Shown: piece after piece, positions 1-8,211 of the stretch | Numbering within the stretch: position 1 is the first letter of the stretch | How the letters are laid out: every line of letters starts with the position of its first letter | From: Ciceribacter thiooxidans | GTDB taxonomy: Bacteria > Pseudomonadota > Alphaproteobacteria > Rhizobiales > Rhizobiaceae | Length of the DNA stretch: 64,000 nucleotides | Direction: 5' to 3' | Assembly: GCF_014126615.1 (NCBI RefSeq) | Contig: NZ_CP059896.1 | Location: forward strand, 2,924,501 to 2,988,500 | Made by a program: the position numbers and the translations under genes | The notes under the pieces: generated by a model | What the model saw: only the letters and a program-made list of their open reading frames with translations | Databases searched by the model: none | Told to the model about the DNA's origin: nothing

Positions 1-1148
1 GCAAGAGCGCGGACCTCCTGGGCGACAACGGCAAAGCCGCGTCCGCTGTCGCCGGCACGTGCCGCCTCGATCCCGGCGTTGAGCGCGAGAAGGTTGGTCT
101 GGAAGGCGATCTCGTCGATCGCACCGATAATGCGTCCGATCTGTTCCGCCGATGTCTCGATATCCGCCATCGCCGCGATGGCACGTCCTGCGACTTCACC
201 GCTGCCATCGACGGAGCGGCGGGCCGCGGCGACCGCCGTTTCCACGGCCTTCGTCTGTTCAGCGGTCGCGCGGGCGTCGTCCAGCAACGCCCCGAGCGTC
301 GCCGCCGCGTCCCGCAGCTCGTCCGACTGCTGTCCCGCACGCCCGGCGAAATCGGAGGAGGCGGACACGACGGAAGCAAGTGCGTTCTCGGCAGCCCGCG
401 CCCTCTCGTCCGAAGCGATCATTGCCGCCTGCATCTGTTCCAGCGCCGCATTGAGGTCACGGGCCAGTCCCTCATAGGCTTCCGGTATCTCTCCCGTGAC
501 GCGCTGATCGAGATCCCGCTCGGCGAAGGCCCGTATCGTCGGACCGAAGATCGCGTCGACATCGGAGCGCTCGCGTTCGCGCAGTTCGGTGAGCTCGCGG
601 TGATGACGAAGCCGCAGTTCGTTGAAGCGCAGCGAGACGGCGATCTCGACGTCGACCATGACGACGCGCACCAGCACGTCGACGAGTTCGGCGAGATCAC
701 GGGCCCGCTTTCGGCCGGAGGGCAGGAAGCCCGCGCCCGCAATCTCCTCGAGAACACCACCGATCAGGTGTTCCAGGACAACGGCGTGGCCGGCGATATG
801 CCAGCGGGGATCGAGACCCATCTTGCTTTCGCTGTCGGAAAGAACCTTGACGCGTTCAGCATAGAGGCCGTCGAAGCGCGCATCCGTCAGAACGTCCCAG
901 TGCGAGGCAAGAAGGTCATGCAAACGTTCGAGCTGCCGCTCGCTGGTGAAGTTGTGGGCTGCGTCCGGAAACGTCTGGTAACGCTGGAAGACGTCGCGAA
1001 GCCCCTTCTTCATGCTTTCGTCGAGCAGCGGGCGATGTCGCCTCAAATGCTCGCAATCGGCCTGTTCGAGCCCGGCAAAGCGCAACCTGTCGCGCAGGCT
1101 GCCGCCCTGCGCTCCCGCTGTTCGATCTGCCGGCGAAACCTGCGCCAA
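1..1148 (-). CDS. Globin-coupled methyl-accepting chemotaxis protein, C-terminus off the window
   Basis: Soluble chemoreceptor resembling rhizobial IcpA/HemAT-type transducers. The N-terminal ~170 residues look like a protoglobin sensor (for example [12 protein letters not shown] near residues 110-121). A helical linker follows, then the MCP signalling hairpin at the window edge, with the characteristic [19 protein letters not shown] stretch. No membrane segment is seen, so it should act in the cytoplasm and signal to CheA/CheW. The frame opens after a TGA and has no in-frame ATG; I chose TTG at 1148, preceded by AGGA. The residue aligned with the proximal heme histidine of HemAT is Glu107, so heme binding is not assured. 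It is transcribed divergently from ku; the 386-bp gap between them holds a candidate stress promoter and no gene. About 382 residues are visible. Confidence 0.85.
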   Translation of the reverse strand, partial: MAQVSPADRTAGAQGGSLRDRLRFAGLEQADCEHLRRHRPLLDESMKKGLRDVFQRYQTFPDAAHNFTSERQLERLHDLLASHWDVLTDARFDGLYAERVKVLSDSESKMGLDPRWHIAGHAVVLEHLIGGVLEEIAGAGFLPSGRKRARDLAELVDVLVRVVMVDVEIAVSLRFNELRLRHHRELTELRERERSDVDAIFGPTIRAFAERDLDQRVTGEIPEAYEGLARDLNAALEQMQAAMIASDERARAAENALASVVSASSDFAGRAGQQSDELRDAAATLGALLDDARATAEQTKAVETAVAAARRSVDGSGEVAGRAIAAMADIETSAEQIGRIIGAIDEIAFQTNLLALNAGIEAARAGDSGRGFAVVAQEVRAL

Positions 1149-1481
1149 GACAATATTCCTCGCTGAGGTCCGGCATGGGGCCGGACGGACTGAAATGGTC
1201 CCGGGTTGTCTTGAGTGTCTGCGAACTCACGCCACGTCGCGGAAGAGCGGGCTCTCGCCCACATCCACCGAAGACTGTTCCCTGAACTGCTTCAATGAAA
1301 AGGACATACCGGACCGAGACCGGTACGACGGGCTGGCGTCATGCCTCGAAGGGATTCACGGCCGACGGAATCCCATTCCGACGTATCCACCAATCTTTAT
1401 GGTTAATTGGTTGCTCTAAGGTTAACAAAATCCTTCCGGCGGAATCCACCGTTCCCCGGCACCATAGATGCGGCTCCGGCA

Positions 1482-1506
1482 GGAACAAAAGCCGCAAGCC
1501 CGCATT
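1482..1506 (+). promoter_or_regulatory. Candidate ECF (RpoE2/EcfG-type) promoter of ku-ligD
   Basis: GGAAC at 1482-1486, 18 nt, then TT at 1505-1506. This fits the alphaproteobacterial general-stress sigma pattern (GGAAC-N18/19-TT). The predicted transcript start, about 1512, lies just before the GGAGGA ribosome site of ku. The motif is short and could occur by chance; its position is the main support. The rest of the 1149-1534 gap shows nothing else I can name. Confidence 0.45.
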
Positions 1507-1534
1507 TCGCCCGTATCGAGACGGAGGATTTGTC

Positions 1535-2377
1535 TTGGCGGCGCGCGCGATTTGGAGAGGTCATCTTTCGGTCGGGGAACTGGTTTGCCCGGTGACGCTT
1601 CATGGCGCGGCATCGGAAGGTGAACGTATATCCTTTCACATCATCAATCGCGATACGGGTCATCGGGTGCGCAGACGTTACGTCGACAGCGAAACCGGCA
1701 GGCCGGTCGAGGACGAGGACATCGTCAAGGGCTACGAAACACCGGACGGAGACTGCGTGATCCTCGAACCGGAGGAGATCAAGGCCGCGGTGCCGAAGAG
1801 CGACAAACGGCTGGAAATGCAGACATTCATCGCCTGCGACGACGTCGACACGACCTTTTTCGAAAGGCCGTATTTCGTGGCGCCGGCCGACAGTCACGCC
1901 GCGGAAGCCTATGCGCTCATCCGCGAAGCCATGGAGGAGAAGAAGGTGGCCGGCCTTGCCCGGACGGTCCTCTTCAGGCGCGTAAGGACGCTGCTCCTTC
2001 GCCCGCATGAGGAGGGCATCATCGCGACCACTCTCAATTTCGACTATGAGGTTCGCGACGGCACCGAAATATTCGACGAAATTTCCGAGATCCGTGTTTC
2101 GGGAGAGATGCTCGACCTCGCCCGCCACATCATCGAGACGAAGATGGGGCAGTTCGACCCCTCCGAGTTCGAGGACCGTTACGAACAGGCGGTCGCTGAA
2201 CTCGTCAAGGCGAAGCTCGCCGGACGCAAGCCGAAGAAACCGCGGAAGATCGAGACGGGTAAGGTCACCGACCTGATGGAGGCTTTGCGGCGCAGTGCAG
2301 GCGCCGGTGCGGGCGCGAAACGCGGCAAGACGAAAGCGACCGGACGCGAGGCCGGGCAGCGCAGAAAGGCAGGCTGA
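1535..2377 (+). CDS. ku: Non-homologous end-joining protein Ku (first copy)
   Basis: Bacterial Ku, a 280-residue ring-forming protein that binds broken DNA ends and recruits LigD. It begins ARAIWRGHLSVGELVCPVTLH, has the Ku core (YFVAPADSHAAEAYALIREAM) and ends in a Lys/Arg-rich tail that probably contacts DNA. The frame is open further upstream, but the TTG at 1535 is preceded by GGAGGA and gives the usual family length, so I take it as the start. The ligD start is 4 nt past its stop, so the two are almost certainly co-transcribed, probably from the stress promoter just upstream. A second, diverged Ku lies convergently beyond ligD. Sinorhizobium meliloti also has two Ku genes beside ligD, reported as stress-inducible, and this locus resembles that arrangement. 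Confidence 0.93.
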   Translation: MAARAIWRGHLSVGELVCPVTLHGAASEGERISFHIINRDTGHRVRRRYVDSETGRPVEDEDIVKGYETPDGDCVILEPEEIKAAVPKSDKRLEMQTFIACDDVDTTFFERPYFVAPADSHAAEAYALIREAMEEKKVAGLARTVLFRRVRTLLLRPHEEGIIATTLNFDYEVRDGTEIFDEISEIRVSGEMLDLARHIIETKMGQFDPSEFEDRYEQAVAELVKAKLAGRKPKKPRKIETGKVTDLMEALRRSAGAGAGAKRGKTKATGREAGQRRKAG

Positions 2378-2381
2378 TCCC

Positions 2382-4886
2382 GTGTCCCTGCAGACCTATC
2401 GCAAGAAACGGAATTTCGACGGGTCTCCCGAACCGCGTGGAGGCGAGCGCGCTGCTTCCGGCAAGAGCTTCGTGATCCAGAAACATGCCGCTCGGCGCCT
2501 GCATTACGATTTCCGGCTGGAAATGGACGGTGTGCTCAAGAGTTGGGCGGTAACGCGCGGCCCGAGCCTCGTGCCGGGGGAGAAAAGGCTCGCCGTTCAC
2601 GTCGAGGACCATCCGATCGAATATGGCGGCTTCGAAGGCAGCATCCCGAAGGGGCATTACGGCGCCGGTAACGTCATCATCTGGGATCGCGGGACATGGC
2701 ATCCGCTCGGAGACGTGCACAAGGCCTATCGCAAGGGGCATCTCGAATTCGAACTCGACGGAGAGAAGCTCAGCGGACGATGGCACCTCGTCCGCATGGC
2801 CGCCAACGGCGAAAAGCGCGAGAACTGGTTGCTCATCAAGGGTGAGGACGACGCTGCGCGCCAGGAAAGCGACCCGGACATTCTCGAGGAACAGCCGTTT
2901 TCGGTCGTCTCCGGCCGCGACGTCGACGATGCCGGAGACCCGCCCGGGAAACCGGCGAGGGCACAGGGCAAGCGAAAGACCGGGCAGGCAGCCGCGAAAA
3001 CCGTGGCCGACCCAACGGCGGTCAGGGGGGCGCGGAAGACCCCCATGCCCGACTTCGTCGATCCGGAACTTGCGACCCTCGTCAAGGCAGCACCGAAGGG
3101 CAAGCAGTGGCTTCATGAGGTGAAGTTCGACGGCTACCGGCTGCAGGCGCGGATCGAAGCCGGCAAGGTGCGACTGCTGACACGCAGCGGCCTCGACTGG
3201 ACCGACCGCTTCGGACGGGCTCTCGTCGCCGAGCTCAAGGCGCTTCCCGTGAAAAGCGCGATCCTCGACGGGGAGGTGGTGGTCGAAGGCCAGGCCGGCG
3301 CAAGCAGCTTCTCCCAACTGCAGGCCGATCTGAGCGAAGGGCGCTCCGATCGCTTTCTGCTCTATCTCTTCGACCTCCTCTATTTCGATGGCGTCGACCT
3401 CCGAGGTGCCAAGCTCCCCGACCGCAAGTCGCTCCTCCGGCAGGTACTTCCTCCCGATGCCAGGACCTTGCGCTACAGCGAGGACTTCGCCGAGAGCGGC
3501 GAGATGGTGCTGCGTCATGCCTGCCGGCTCAGCTTGGAAGGCATCATCTCGAAACGAGCGGACGCGCCCTATCGATCGGGACGCGGGCGCGATTGGGTCA
3601 AATCGAAGTGCTCGGCGCGTCAAGAACTGGTGATCGGCGGCTACGTCCCCTCTTCCGTCACCCAAGGGGCGATCGGATCACTGGTCATGGGGCACTACGA
3701 CGACAAGGGCCACCTCTCCCACGCGGGCCGTGTCGGCACAGGCTACAGCGCCGCGGTCGCCAAGCAGCTTTACCGTACCCTGAAACCGCTTCAACAAGAG
3801 GAGTCGCCCTTTGCCGACCGTCTTTCGGCGACGGAACGCCGCGACGTCGTCTTCGTGCGGCCGGAGCTCGTCGCGGAAATTGAGTTCCGCGGCTGGACGG
3901 CGGATGCCCATCTGCGGCATGCTTCCTTCCGCGGTCTGCGGGAAGACAAGGCGGCGCGCGAGGTGGTGCAGGAAACGACAGCCAAGGACGCGAAAGACAC
4001 GCCGCCGAAGCGCAGCGTGGCACTCACCCATGCCGACCGCATCTACTGGCCGGAGGCCGGCGTCACCAAGGCCGGGCTTGCCGACTACTATCTCGAAGTC
4101 TGGCCGCTGATGGCGCCTTTCATCGTCCATCGTCCGCTGGCGCTCCTGCGATGCCCGGAAGGCATCTCCGGCTCCTGCTTCTTCCAGAAACATGCGTGGC
4201 GAGGGATGCGCAAGGAGATCAGGCAGGTCGATGATCCGAAGGAAAGCGGCGACGAGCACTACGTCGCCATCGAGGATCTCGACGGACTGCTGGGGCTCGT
4301 GCAGGGCGGAGTTCTGGAAATCCACCCCTGGGGATCGACGCTCGACGCGTGGGAAAAGCCGGACATGGTGAACATGGATCTCGATCCGGGTCCGGACGTT
4401 TCCTGGGAGCGCGTGATCGAAGCGGCATGCGAGGTGCGCGAACGCTTCGGCGACATCGGTCTCACCGGCTTCGTCAAGACGTCGGGCGGCAAGGGCCTGC
4501 ATGTCGTCGCACCGCTGAAACCGAAGACCGAGTGGCCCGAGGTGAAGGCCGCCATGAAGGCGGTCGCCGAGGCGATGGCGGCGGATTCGCCGGAGAGCTA
4601 TGTCGCGACCGTTTCGAAGGCGAAGCGCAAGGGCAAGATCCTGATCGACTACCTGCGCAACGGTCGCGGTGCCACGGCCGTTGCGCCCTATTCCACGCGT
4701 GCGAGAGAAGGTGCGGCCGTGTCCATGCCGCTCGCCTGGGAGGAACTGACGCCGGCGATCGGCCCGGCCCACTTCACCGTCAACAACGCAACGGCGCGCC
4801 TGTCGCAGCTTTCCGCTGATCCGTGGAAGGATTTCCGTGCCGCCGAGGCCGTGCTCAAGCCGGTAAAGCCGGCGCGCCGGCGCTAG
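2382..4886 (+). CDS. ligD: Multifunctional ATP-dependent DNA ligase LigD (PE-LIG-POL)
   Basis: End-processing and sealing enzyme of bacterial NHEJ, 834 residues, with three catalytic modules in the Pseudomonas order. (1) 3'-phosphoesterase, about residues 20-160, with His35, His41, Asp43, His77 and Tyr81 aligning to the metal/catalytic residues of P. aeruginosa LigD. (2) ATP-dependent ligase with the KFDG adenylation motif (Lys248), followed by an OB fold. (3) Primase-like polymerase, about residues 545-830, with the metal-binding pair Asp666/Asp668 in NMDLDPGPD. The GTG start at 2382 follows the ku stop by 4 nt. The frame extends upstream into ku, but that part is out-of-frame ku coding sequence. 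No key residue appears missing. It is convergent with the second ku, 43 bp away. Confidence 0.95.
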   Translation: MSLQTYRKKRNFDGSPEPRGGERAASGKSFVIQKHAARRLHYDFRLEMDGVLKSWAVTRGPSLVPGEKRLAVHVEDHPIEYGGFEGSIPKGHYGAGNVIIWDRGTWHPLGDVHKAYRKGHLEFELDGEKLSGRWHLVRMAANGEKRENWLLIKGEDDAARQESDPDILEEQPFSVVSGRDVDDAGDPPGKPARAQGKRKTGQAAAKTVADPTAVRGARKTPMPDFVDPELATLVKAAPKGKQWLHEVKFDGYRLQARIEAGKVRLLTRSGLDWTDRFGRALVAELKALPVKSAILDGEVVVEGQAGASSFSQLQADLSEGRSDRFLLYLFDLLYFDGVDLRGAKLPDRKSLLRQVLPPDARTLRYSEDFAESGEMVLRHACRLSLEGIISKRADAPYRSGRGRDWVKSKCSARQELVIGGYVPSSVTQGAIGSLVMGHYDDKGHLSHAGRVGTGYSAAVAKQLYRTLKPLQQEESPFADRLSATERRDVVFVRPELVAEIEFRGWTADAHLRHASFRGLREDKAAREVVQETTAKDAKDTPPKRSVALTHADRIYWPEAGVTKAGLADYYLEVWPLMAPFIVHRPLALLRCPEGISGSCFFQKHAWRGMRKEIRQVDDPKESGDEHYVAIEDLDGLLGLVQGGVLEIHPWGSTLDAWEKPDMVNMDLDPGPDVSWERVIEAACEVRERFGDIGLTGFVKTSGGKGLHVVAPLKPKTEWPEVKAAMKAVAEAMAADSPESYVATVSKAKRKGKILIDYLRNGRGATAVAPYSTRAREGAAVSMPLAWEELTPAIGPAHFTVNNATARLSQLSADPWKDFRAAEAVLKPVKPARRR

Positions 4887-4929
4887 AGAGCCCATCGTCG
4901 ATCTGACGCCGAGCGGGATCTCGCCGCGG

Positions 4930-5742
4930 TCAGCGGCGTGGGGAGCGGCGCTCGGACGAAAGGCTCTTGCGCAGGGCGCTCATGATGTCGATGACGTTGC
5001 TCTCCGGCGGCGGCTCGCTCTTCGGCGGTTTCGATGCCTTCTTCTTTCCCTTCCGGCGCGCATTGATGATGTCGTGCAGACGTGCCTCCACCGGGTCGGT
5101 CACCATTTCGGGGCTCCATTTATCCGTGCGTTCGGCGATGACCTTACGCATCATCGACAGGGCTTTCGTCGACGGCTTCACCTTGTCCGCAGCGGCAAAC
5201 AGGTCCTGCTCATCACGCACCTCGTCACCGAAGCGCAGCGTCCAGACGATCATGCCCTTGCCCCGCGGAAGCAGAAGGACGGGATGCTCGCGCCGGTACA
5301 GGACGAGGCGTGAAATGCCGGCCGTGCCGGTCTTTGCCATTGCTTCGCGGATGACCGAGAATGCTTCCTCGCTCACCTCGTCGGCGGGTGCGAGGTAGTG
5401 CGGCTTGTCGTACCAAATCCAGCCGATGGAGGAGGCCGGGACGAACTGTTCGATGTCGATGGTGCGCGTACTCTCGAGAGCGACGTCATCGAGTTCCTCG
5501 TCCTCGAAGAGGACATATTCGCCCTCCTCCCGCGGAAAGCCCTTCAACTGGTCCTCCTCCTCCTCCACGGGTTTGCCGTTCTCCGCGTCGACATATTCGC
5601 TGACGACGCGGTGCCCGGTGCGACGGTCGACGGTACGGAAATGCAGCTTGGCAGAGGCGGTGACCGCGGGCGTCATCGTCACCCGGCAGGTGACGAGCGA
5701 AAGCTTCAGATAGCCTTTCCAGAAGGCGCGTTGCTGGGCCAT
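4930..5742 (-). CDS. ku: Non-homologous end-joining protein Ku (second copy)
   Basis: A 270-residue Ku protein starting MAQQRAFWKGYLKLSLVTCRV. It keeps the Ku core (HYLAPADEVSEEAFSVIREAM) and a basic C-terminal tail. It is clearly diverged from the first Ku: an acidic insert (EEEEDQLKGFPREEGE) and a different tail, so it is not a recent duplicate. By analogy with the paired Ku proteins beside ligD in S. meliloti, the two may form a heterodimer; that is inference. It lies 71 nt downstream of a small lipoprotein gene on the same strand and may be co-transcribed with it from a candidate stress promoter. Confidence 0.93.
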   Translation of the reverse strand: MAQQRAFWKGYLKLSLVTCRVTMTPAVTASAKLHFRTVDRRTGHRVVSEYVDAENGKPVEEEEDQLKGFPREEGEYVLFEDEELDDVALESTRTIDIEQFVPASSIGWIWYDKPHYLAPADEVSEEAFSVIREAMAKTGTAGISRLVLYRREHPVLLLPRGKGMIVWTLRFGDEVRDEQDLFAAADKVKPSTKALSMMRKVIAERTDKWSPEMVTDPVEARLHDIINARRKGKKKASKPPKSEPPPESNVIDIMSALRKSLSSERRSPRR

Positions 5743-5813
5743 CGCCTTATCCTGCCGTCAGCTGCGGTTGTCGCACGAGCAAGGTGCATATGCCGGAGGC
5801 TGCAAGGACAAGG

Positions 5814-6014
5814 CTATTTGCTGGTCGTGCCATCGCCCTTCACCTCGCTGTCGCCGCCGGTGGTCGTCTGGGGTGTCTTGTCCCGGTCGAACGACGTCGC
5901 GGGTGTCGCCGGTTGATTGGCAGGCGCCTGCTCGTTCGTCGTCTTCTGGTCGCCGTTGTCGCTACAGGCGGCGAGCAGCAGGAGCACGGCGATAGCGACT
6001 ATCGTGTTCTTCAT
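5814..6014 (-). CDS. Small putative lipoprotein upstream of ku
   Basis: A 66-residue protein with a short hydrophobic signal and a lipobox (LLLLAAC, Cys17 to be lipidated). A low-complexity Thr/Ala/Pro/Gln/Asp-rich tail follows that is probably disordered in the periplasm. GGAGAG precedes the ATG. I do not recognise a family. It lies between a candidate ECF promoter and the second ku gene on the same strand, which suggests induction in the general stress response. There is no direct hint of a role in DNA repair. Confidence 0.7.
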   Translation of the reverse strand: MKNTIVAIAVLLLLAACSDNGDQKTTNEQAPANQPATPATSFDRDKTPQTTTGGDSEVKGDGTTSK

Positions 6015-6039
6015 CGGTGACTCTCCGTATCAACCGTGA

Positions 6040-6064
6040 AACCATAGCTCCTGCCGTTTGTTCC
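6040..6064 (-). promoter_or_regulatory. Candidate ECF (RpoE2/EcfG-type) promoter of lipoprotein-ku
   Basis: On the minus strand GGAAC (6064-6060), 18 nt, then TT (6041-6040). The expected transcript start is near 6033, about 20 nt before the lipoprotein ATG, the same geometry as at the other ku gene. The motif is short, so confidence rests on position and on recurrence at this locus. Confidence 0.42.
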
Positions 6065-6107
6065 AACCGCTGCGAGGCAAGAACCGACAGAGGAGGCTGC
6101 ACGAGCC

Positions 6108-6365
6108 ATGAAAGACCTGACACGACAGGATATCGAAGGGCGGCTGAACGCCCATCGCGAGCTTCTGGTCACCATCCTTTCCCGGCTGCTGAAGGAGCCG
6201 GCCGGCGCCGAGATCCTCCGCTATCTCGAACAGGACGACATGCCCCTCGACGGCGCGGAAGATCCAGGGCTGACGCCTTCTGCCGGGTATGCACGCGAGG
6301 CGGTGATGGCCGACGAAGTACGGGCCGTGCTCAATGCCGCCCGCGCGCGGGCGGCGGCATCTTGA
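6108..6365 (+). CDS. Conserved hypothetical small protein
   Basis: An 85-residue, mostly helical, charged protein (MKDLTRQDIEGRLNAHREL...) without signal or membrane segment. Its N-terminal half suggests a short helical bundle. GAGGAGG at 6090-6096 lies upstream of the ATG. It diverges from the lipoprotein gene and converges on the 367-aa protein. I do not recognise the family, and no function is claimed. Confidence 0.6.
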   Translation: MKDLTRQDIEGRLNAHRELLVTILSRLLKEPAGAEILRYLEQDDMPLDGAEDPGLTPSAGYAREAVMADEVRAVLNAARARAAAS

Positions 6366-6395
6366 ACACCCTCACCCCGCGGTGGCGTCCCCGTC

Positions 6396-7499
6396 TCAAT
6401 AATCCGCCAGAGGCGCGTTGACCGCCCGGCGCGGTGGCCAGGGATTGTGAAACATCGCCTCCTCCGGGATTGGATGTCCGTGGAAGAGCGCGTAGTTGAC
6501 ATGGCCGGGCGCGCATTCCGCCTCCGAAATATAGTCGAGGATGAGATGCCGCCAATGTTCGCAGGCGGGGATCTCGGGGTCGATCGTTCCGTCGAGAGTG
6601 ACCTCGGTCGGCACCAGCACGTCGGTGTGATAGAGGGCGCCGTAAGCCCGCTGCGAATAATCGTCCGGGACGTAACGCGGCAACTTCGGCAGCCTGCGCC
6701 GTTCTTCGAGCGCGCGAGGATCGTCTTCACGATTGTGCCAGCTGCAACTCGGCATAGCTTCATGACCAATACCGCCATTACCGATCGACCGGATGGCAGT
6801 CTCCATGACCCTGTCGATGGCCTCCGTCAGCGACCCTGAAAGCCCACCCTTCACCAAAGAATTTGCCCAATGACCGGGGCTGTTGACCGAGATCATCAGG
6901 CCACCGGGGACTCTTCGATCATGATTGCGTGTACGATGAGCCGACGGATAGAAGATATTGATACCGGCCTTGAAGAGCGTGAGGCCCTCACTGCGCAACG
7001 GCAGAGACTCCGTGTAGATCACGTCCCGTTCAACAGGAGCATGCTCGACGAGATAGAGATTGGCGATCCGCTCACAGATCGCCAGTAGTGACGGACCCGG
7101 CTTAAGGAACGCGAGCCGCGGGCCGTTGAACATAATCAGGAAACCGTGCGCCATTCCTTCGGCGGCGTTTTCCTTCCAGGTCCGCCTGGCCCTTTGGATC
7201 TTGTCGCGAACATGGTCGTCACCGCGGGCGATCTCAGCCTCATCGATCCAGCAGACATCAATCCCTATGCCCTGCATGCCGCGTGCACCAAGCCTGCCGA
7301 AGAGACATGGTTGGTGGCGCGACGCCCAGTTCAGAAAGGCCGCGCAACGGTCCTCGCGGCTTTTGAGCGGGTCGAGCAATTCGGCATTGGCGGCGTCGAT
7401 GTCGGCACCGAAACTCGTATCTGGCTCGTGCCTTTGGGCATGTTCGAGCAATTCATGCAAAGAGAGTGTTCGAGAGTATGTTTCCAGATCAATCAGCAT
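6396..7499 (-). CDS. Protein of unknown function, 367 aa
   Basis: A predicted soluble protein with no signal peptide or membrane segment. The ATG at 7499 is preceded by GGGGGGA; a longer frame to 7544 lacks a ribosome site. An early PCLFGRLGARG segment and a following hydrophobic strand (MAHGFLIMFNGPRLAFL) weakly recall the YqcI/YcgG (heme-oxygenase-like) family, but this is an impression only. The C-terminal half is rich in His, Trp and Tyr (CSWHNRED, HTDVLVPTEV, CEHWRHLILDYISEAECAPGH), as in enzymes with metal or heme sites. It is divergent from the MarR-EamA pair, and a half-copy of the putative MarR operator lies near its start, so it may share that control. No function is assigned. Confidence 0.7.
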   Translation of the reverse strand: MLIDLETYSRTLSLHELLEHAQRHEPDTSFGADIDAANAELLDPLKSREDRCAAFLNWASRHQPCLFGRLGARGMQGIGIDVCWIDEAEIARGDDHVRDKIQRARRTWKENAAEGMAHGFLIMFNGPRLAFLKPGPSLLAICERIANLYLVEHAPVERDVIYTESLPLRSEGLTLFKAGINIFYPSAHRTRNHDRRVPGGLMISVNSPGHWANSLVKGGLSGSLTEAIDRVMETAIRSIGNGGIGHEAMPSCSWHNREDDPRALEERRRLPKLPRYVPDDYSQRAYGALYHTDVLVPTEVTLDGTIDPEIPACEHWRHLILDYISEAECAPGHVNYALFHGHPIPEEAMFHNPWPPRRAVNAPLADY

Positions 7500-7666
7500 A
7501 TCATCCCCCCAGCAGGCCTTTGAGTACATAAATGACTTGCTCATATATTTTTAAACGTCAAGTAGCAGATTCACGTAACACCTGCAATGCGGGTGAAAAT
7601 ATCGCCCATATTCTCGGAACTGTGACGGGAAAAGCAATTGCTCGCCGCACCGTTGGAGAACGCTTG

Positions 7667-7687
7667 ATATATGATCCAAACATATAT
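7667..7687. promoter_or_regulatory. Candidate MarR operator
   Basis: Perfect inverted repeat ATATATG-N7-CATATAT, ending 11 bp before the marR-like start codon. A further CATATAT occurs at 7542-7548, near the start of the divergent unknown gene. Placement and AT-richness in GC-rich surroundings fit an autoregulatory operator overlapping the promoter; this is inference. Confidence 0.45.
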
Positions 7688-7698
7688 AATGTCAGCAG

Positions 7699-8211
7699 AT
7701 GAGCAAGGTATCAAACATGCTCGGCGCACTGGCTATGGTCCTCGCGGACGACATGCGCGAGGCCGTCGACGAGGCTCTTAGAACCACGGGCGAGACGGCG
7801 GCGGCGCTGATTATGCTCGGCGCCCATCCGGGGGTTCAGATCGGCGAATTGGCGAGGGCGTTGCGCCTCACCCACAGCGGCGCCGTACGCCTCGTCGACC
7901 GGCTACAGAAGGAAGAGCTCGTCCGACGCGACGTGGGCCAGGATTCCCGGACCGTGGTGCTCCGTCTCACGCGGGAAGGAGCCAAGCGCCGGCTCATCGC
8001 CTTACGGCAACGGGACCGCGTGCTTGAGCGGGCGCTTGCCCACCTTTCCGACTCCGAAGCAGACGCTCTCGGTCGCAGTATCGACAAGATGCTGCGCGGC
8101 CTTTTGACGAAGAAGGAACACGGCTATCGCTATTGCAGAATGTGCGACGAAGACACGTGTGTGCCCGAACACTGTCCGGTCGAAGAGCGATGGGAGGAAT
8201 TGTTCGGATGA
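7699..8211 (+). CDS. MarR-family transcriptional regulator with C-terminal Cys cluster
   Basis: A 170-residue winged-helix regulator. The wHTH spans about residues 35-100 (GVQIGELARALRLTHSGAVR recognition region; wing with QDSRTVVLRLT). Helices flank it for dimerisation. The C-terminus carries CRMCDEDTCVPEHC, a C-x2-C-x4-C-x4-C array that probably binds a metal or senses redox. The gene overlaps the EamA transporter by 4 nt (ATGA), so the pair is translationally coupled and the regulator very likely controls the transporter. A perfect inverted repeat lies just upstream of its start. Confidence 0.88.
   Translation: MSKVSNMLGALAMVLADDMREAVDEALRTTGETAAALIMLGAHPGVQIGELARALRLTHSGAVRLVDRLQKEELVRRDVGQDSRTVVLRLTREGAKRRLIALRQRDRVLERALAHLSDSEADALGRSIDKMLRGLLTKKEHGYRYCRMCDEDTCVPEHCPVEERWEELFG

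Noticed and set aside
79..1166. Rightward frames over the first kilobase
   Set aside because: The minus-strand frame gives a continuous globin-MCP protein with conserved motifs; the rightward frames give low-complexity Ala/Ser/Arg-rich products without motifs.
3678..4895. 405-aa minus-strand frame opposite ligD
   Set aside because: No motif and Arg/Gly-rich composition; it mirrors the GC-rich codon pattern of ligD, whose polymerase catalytic residues are intact on the plus strand.
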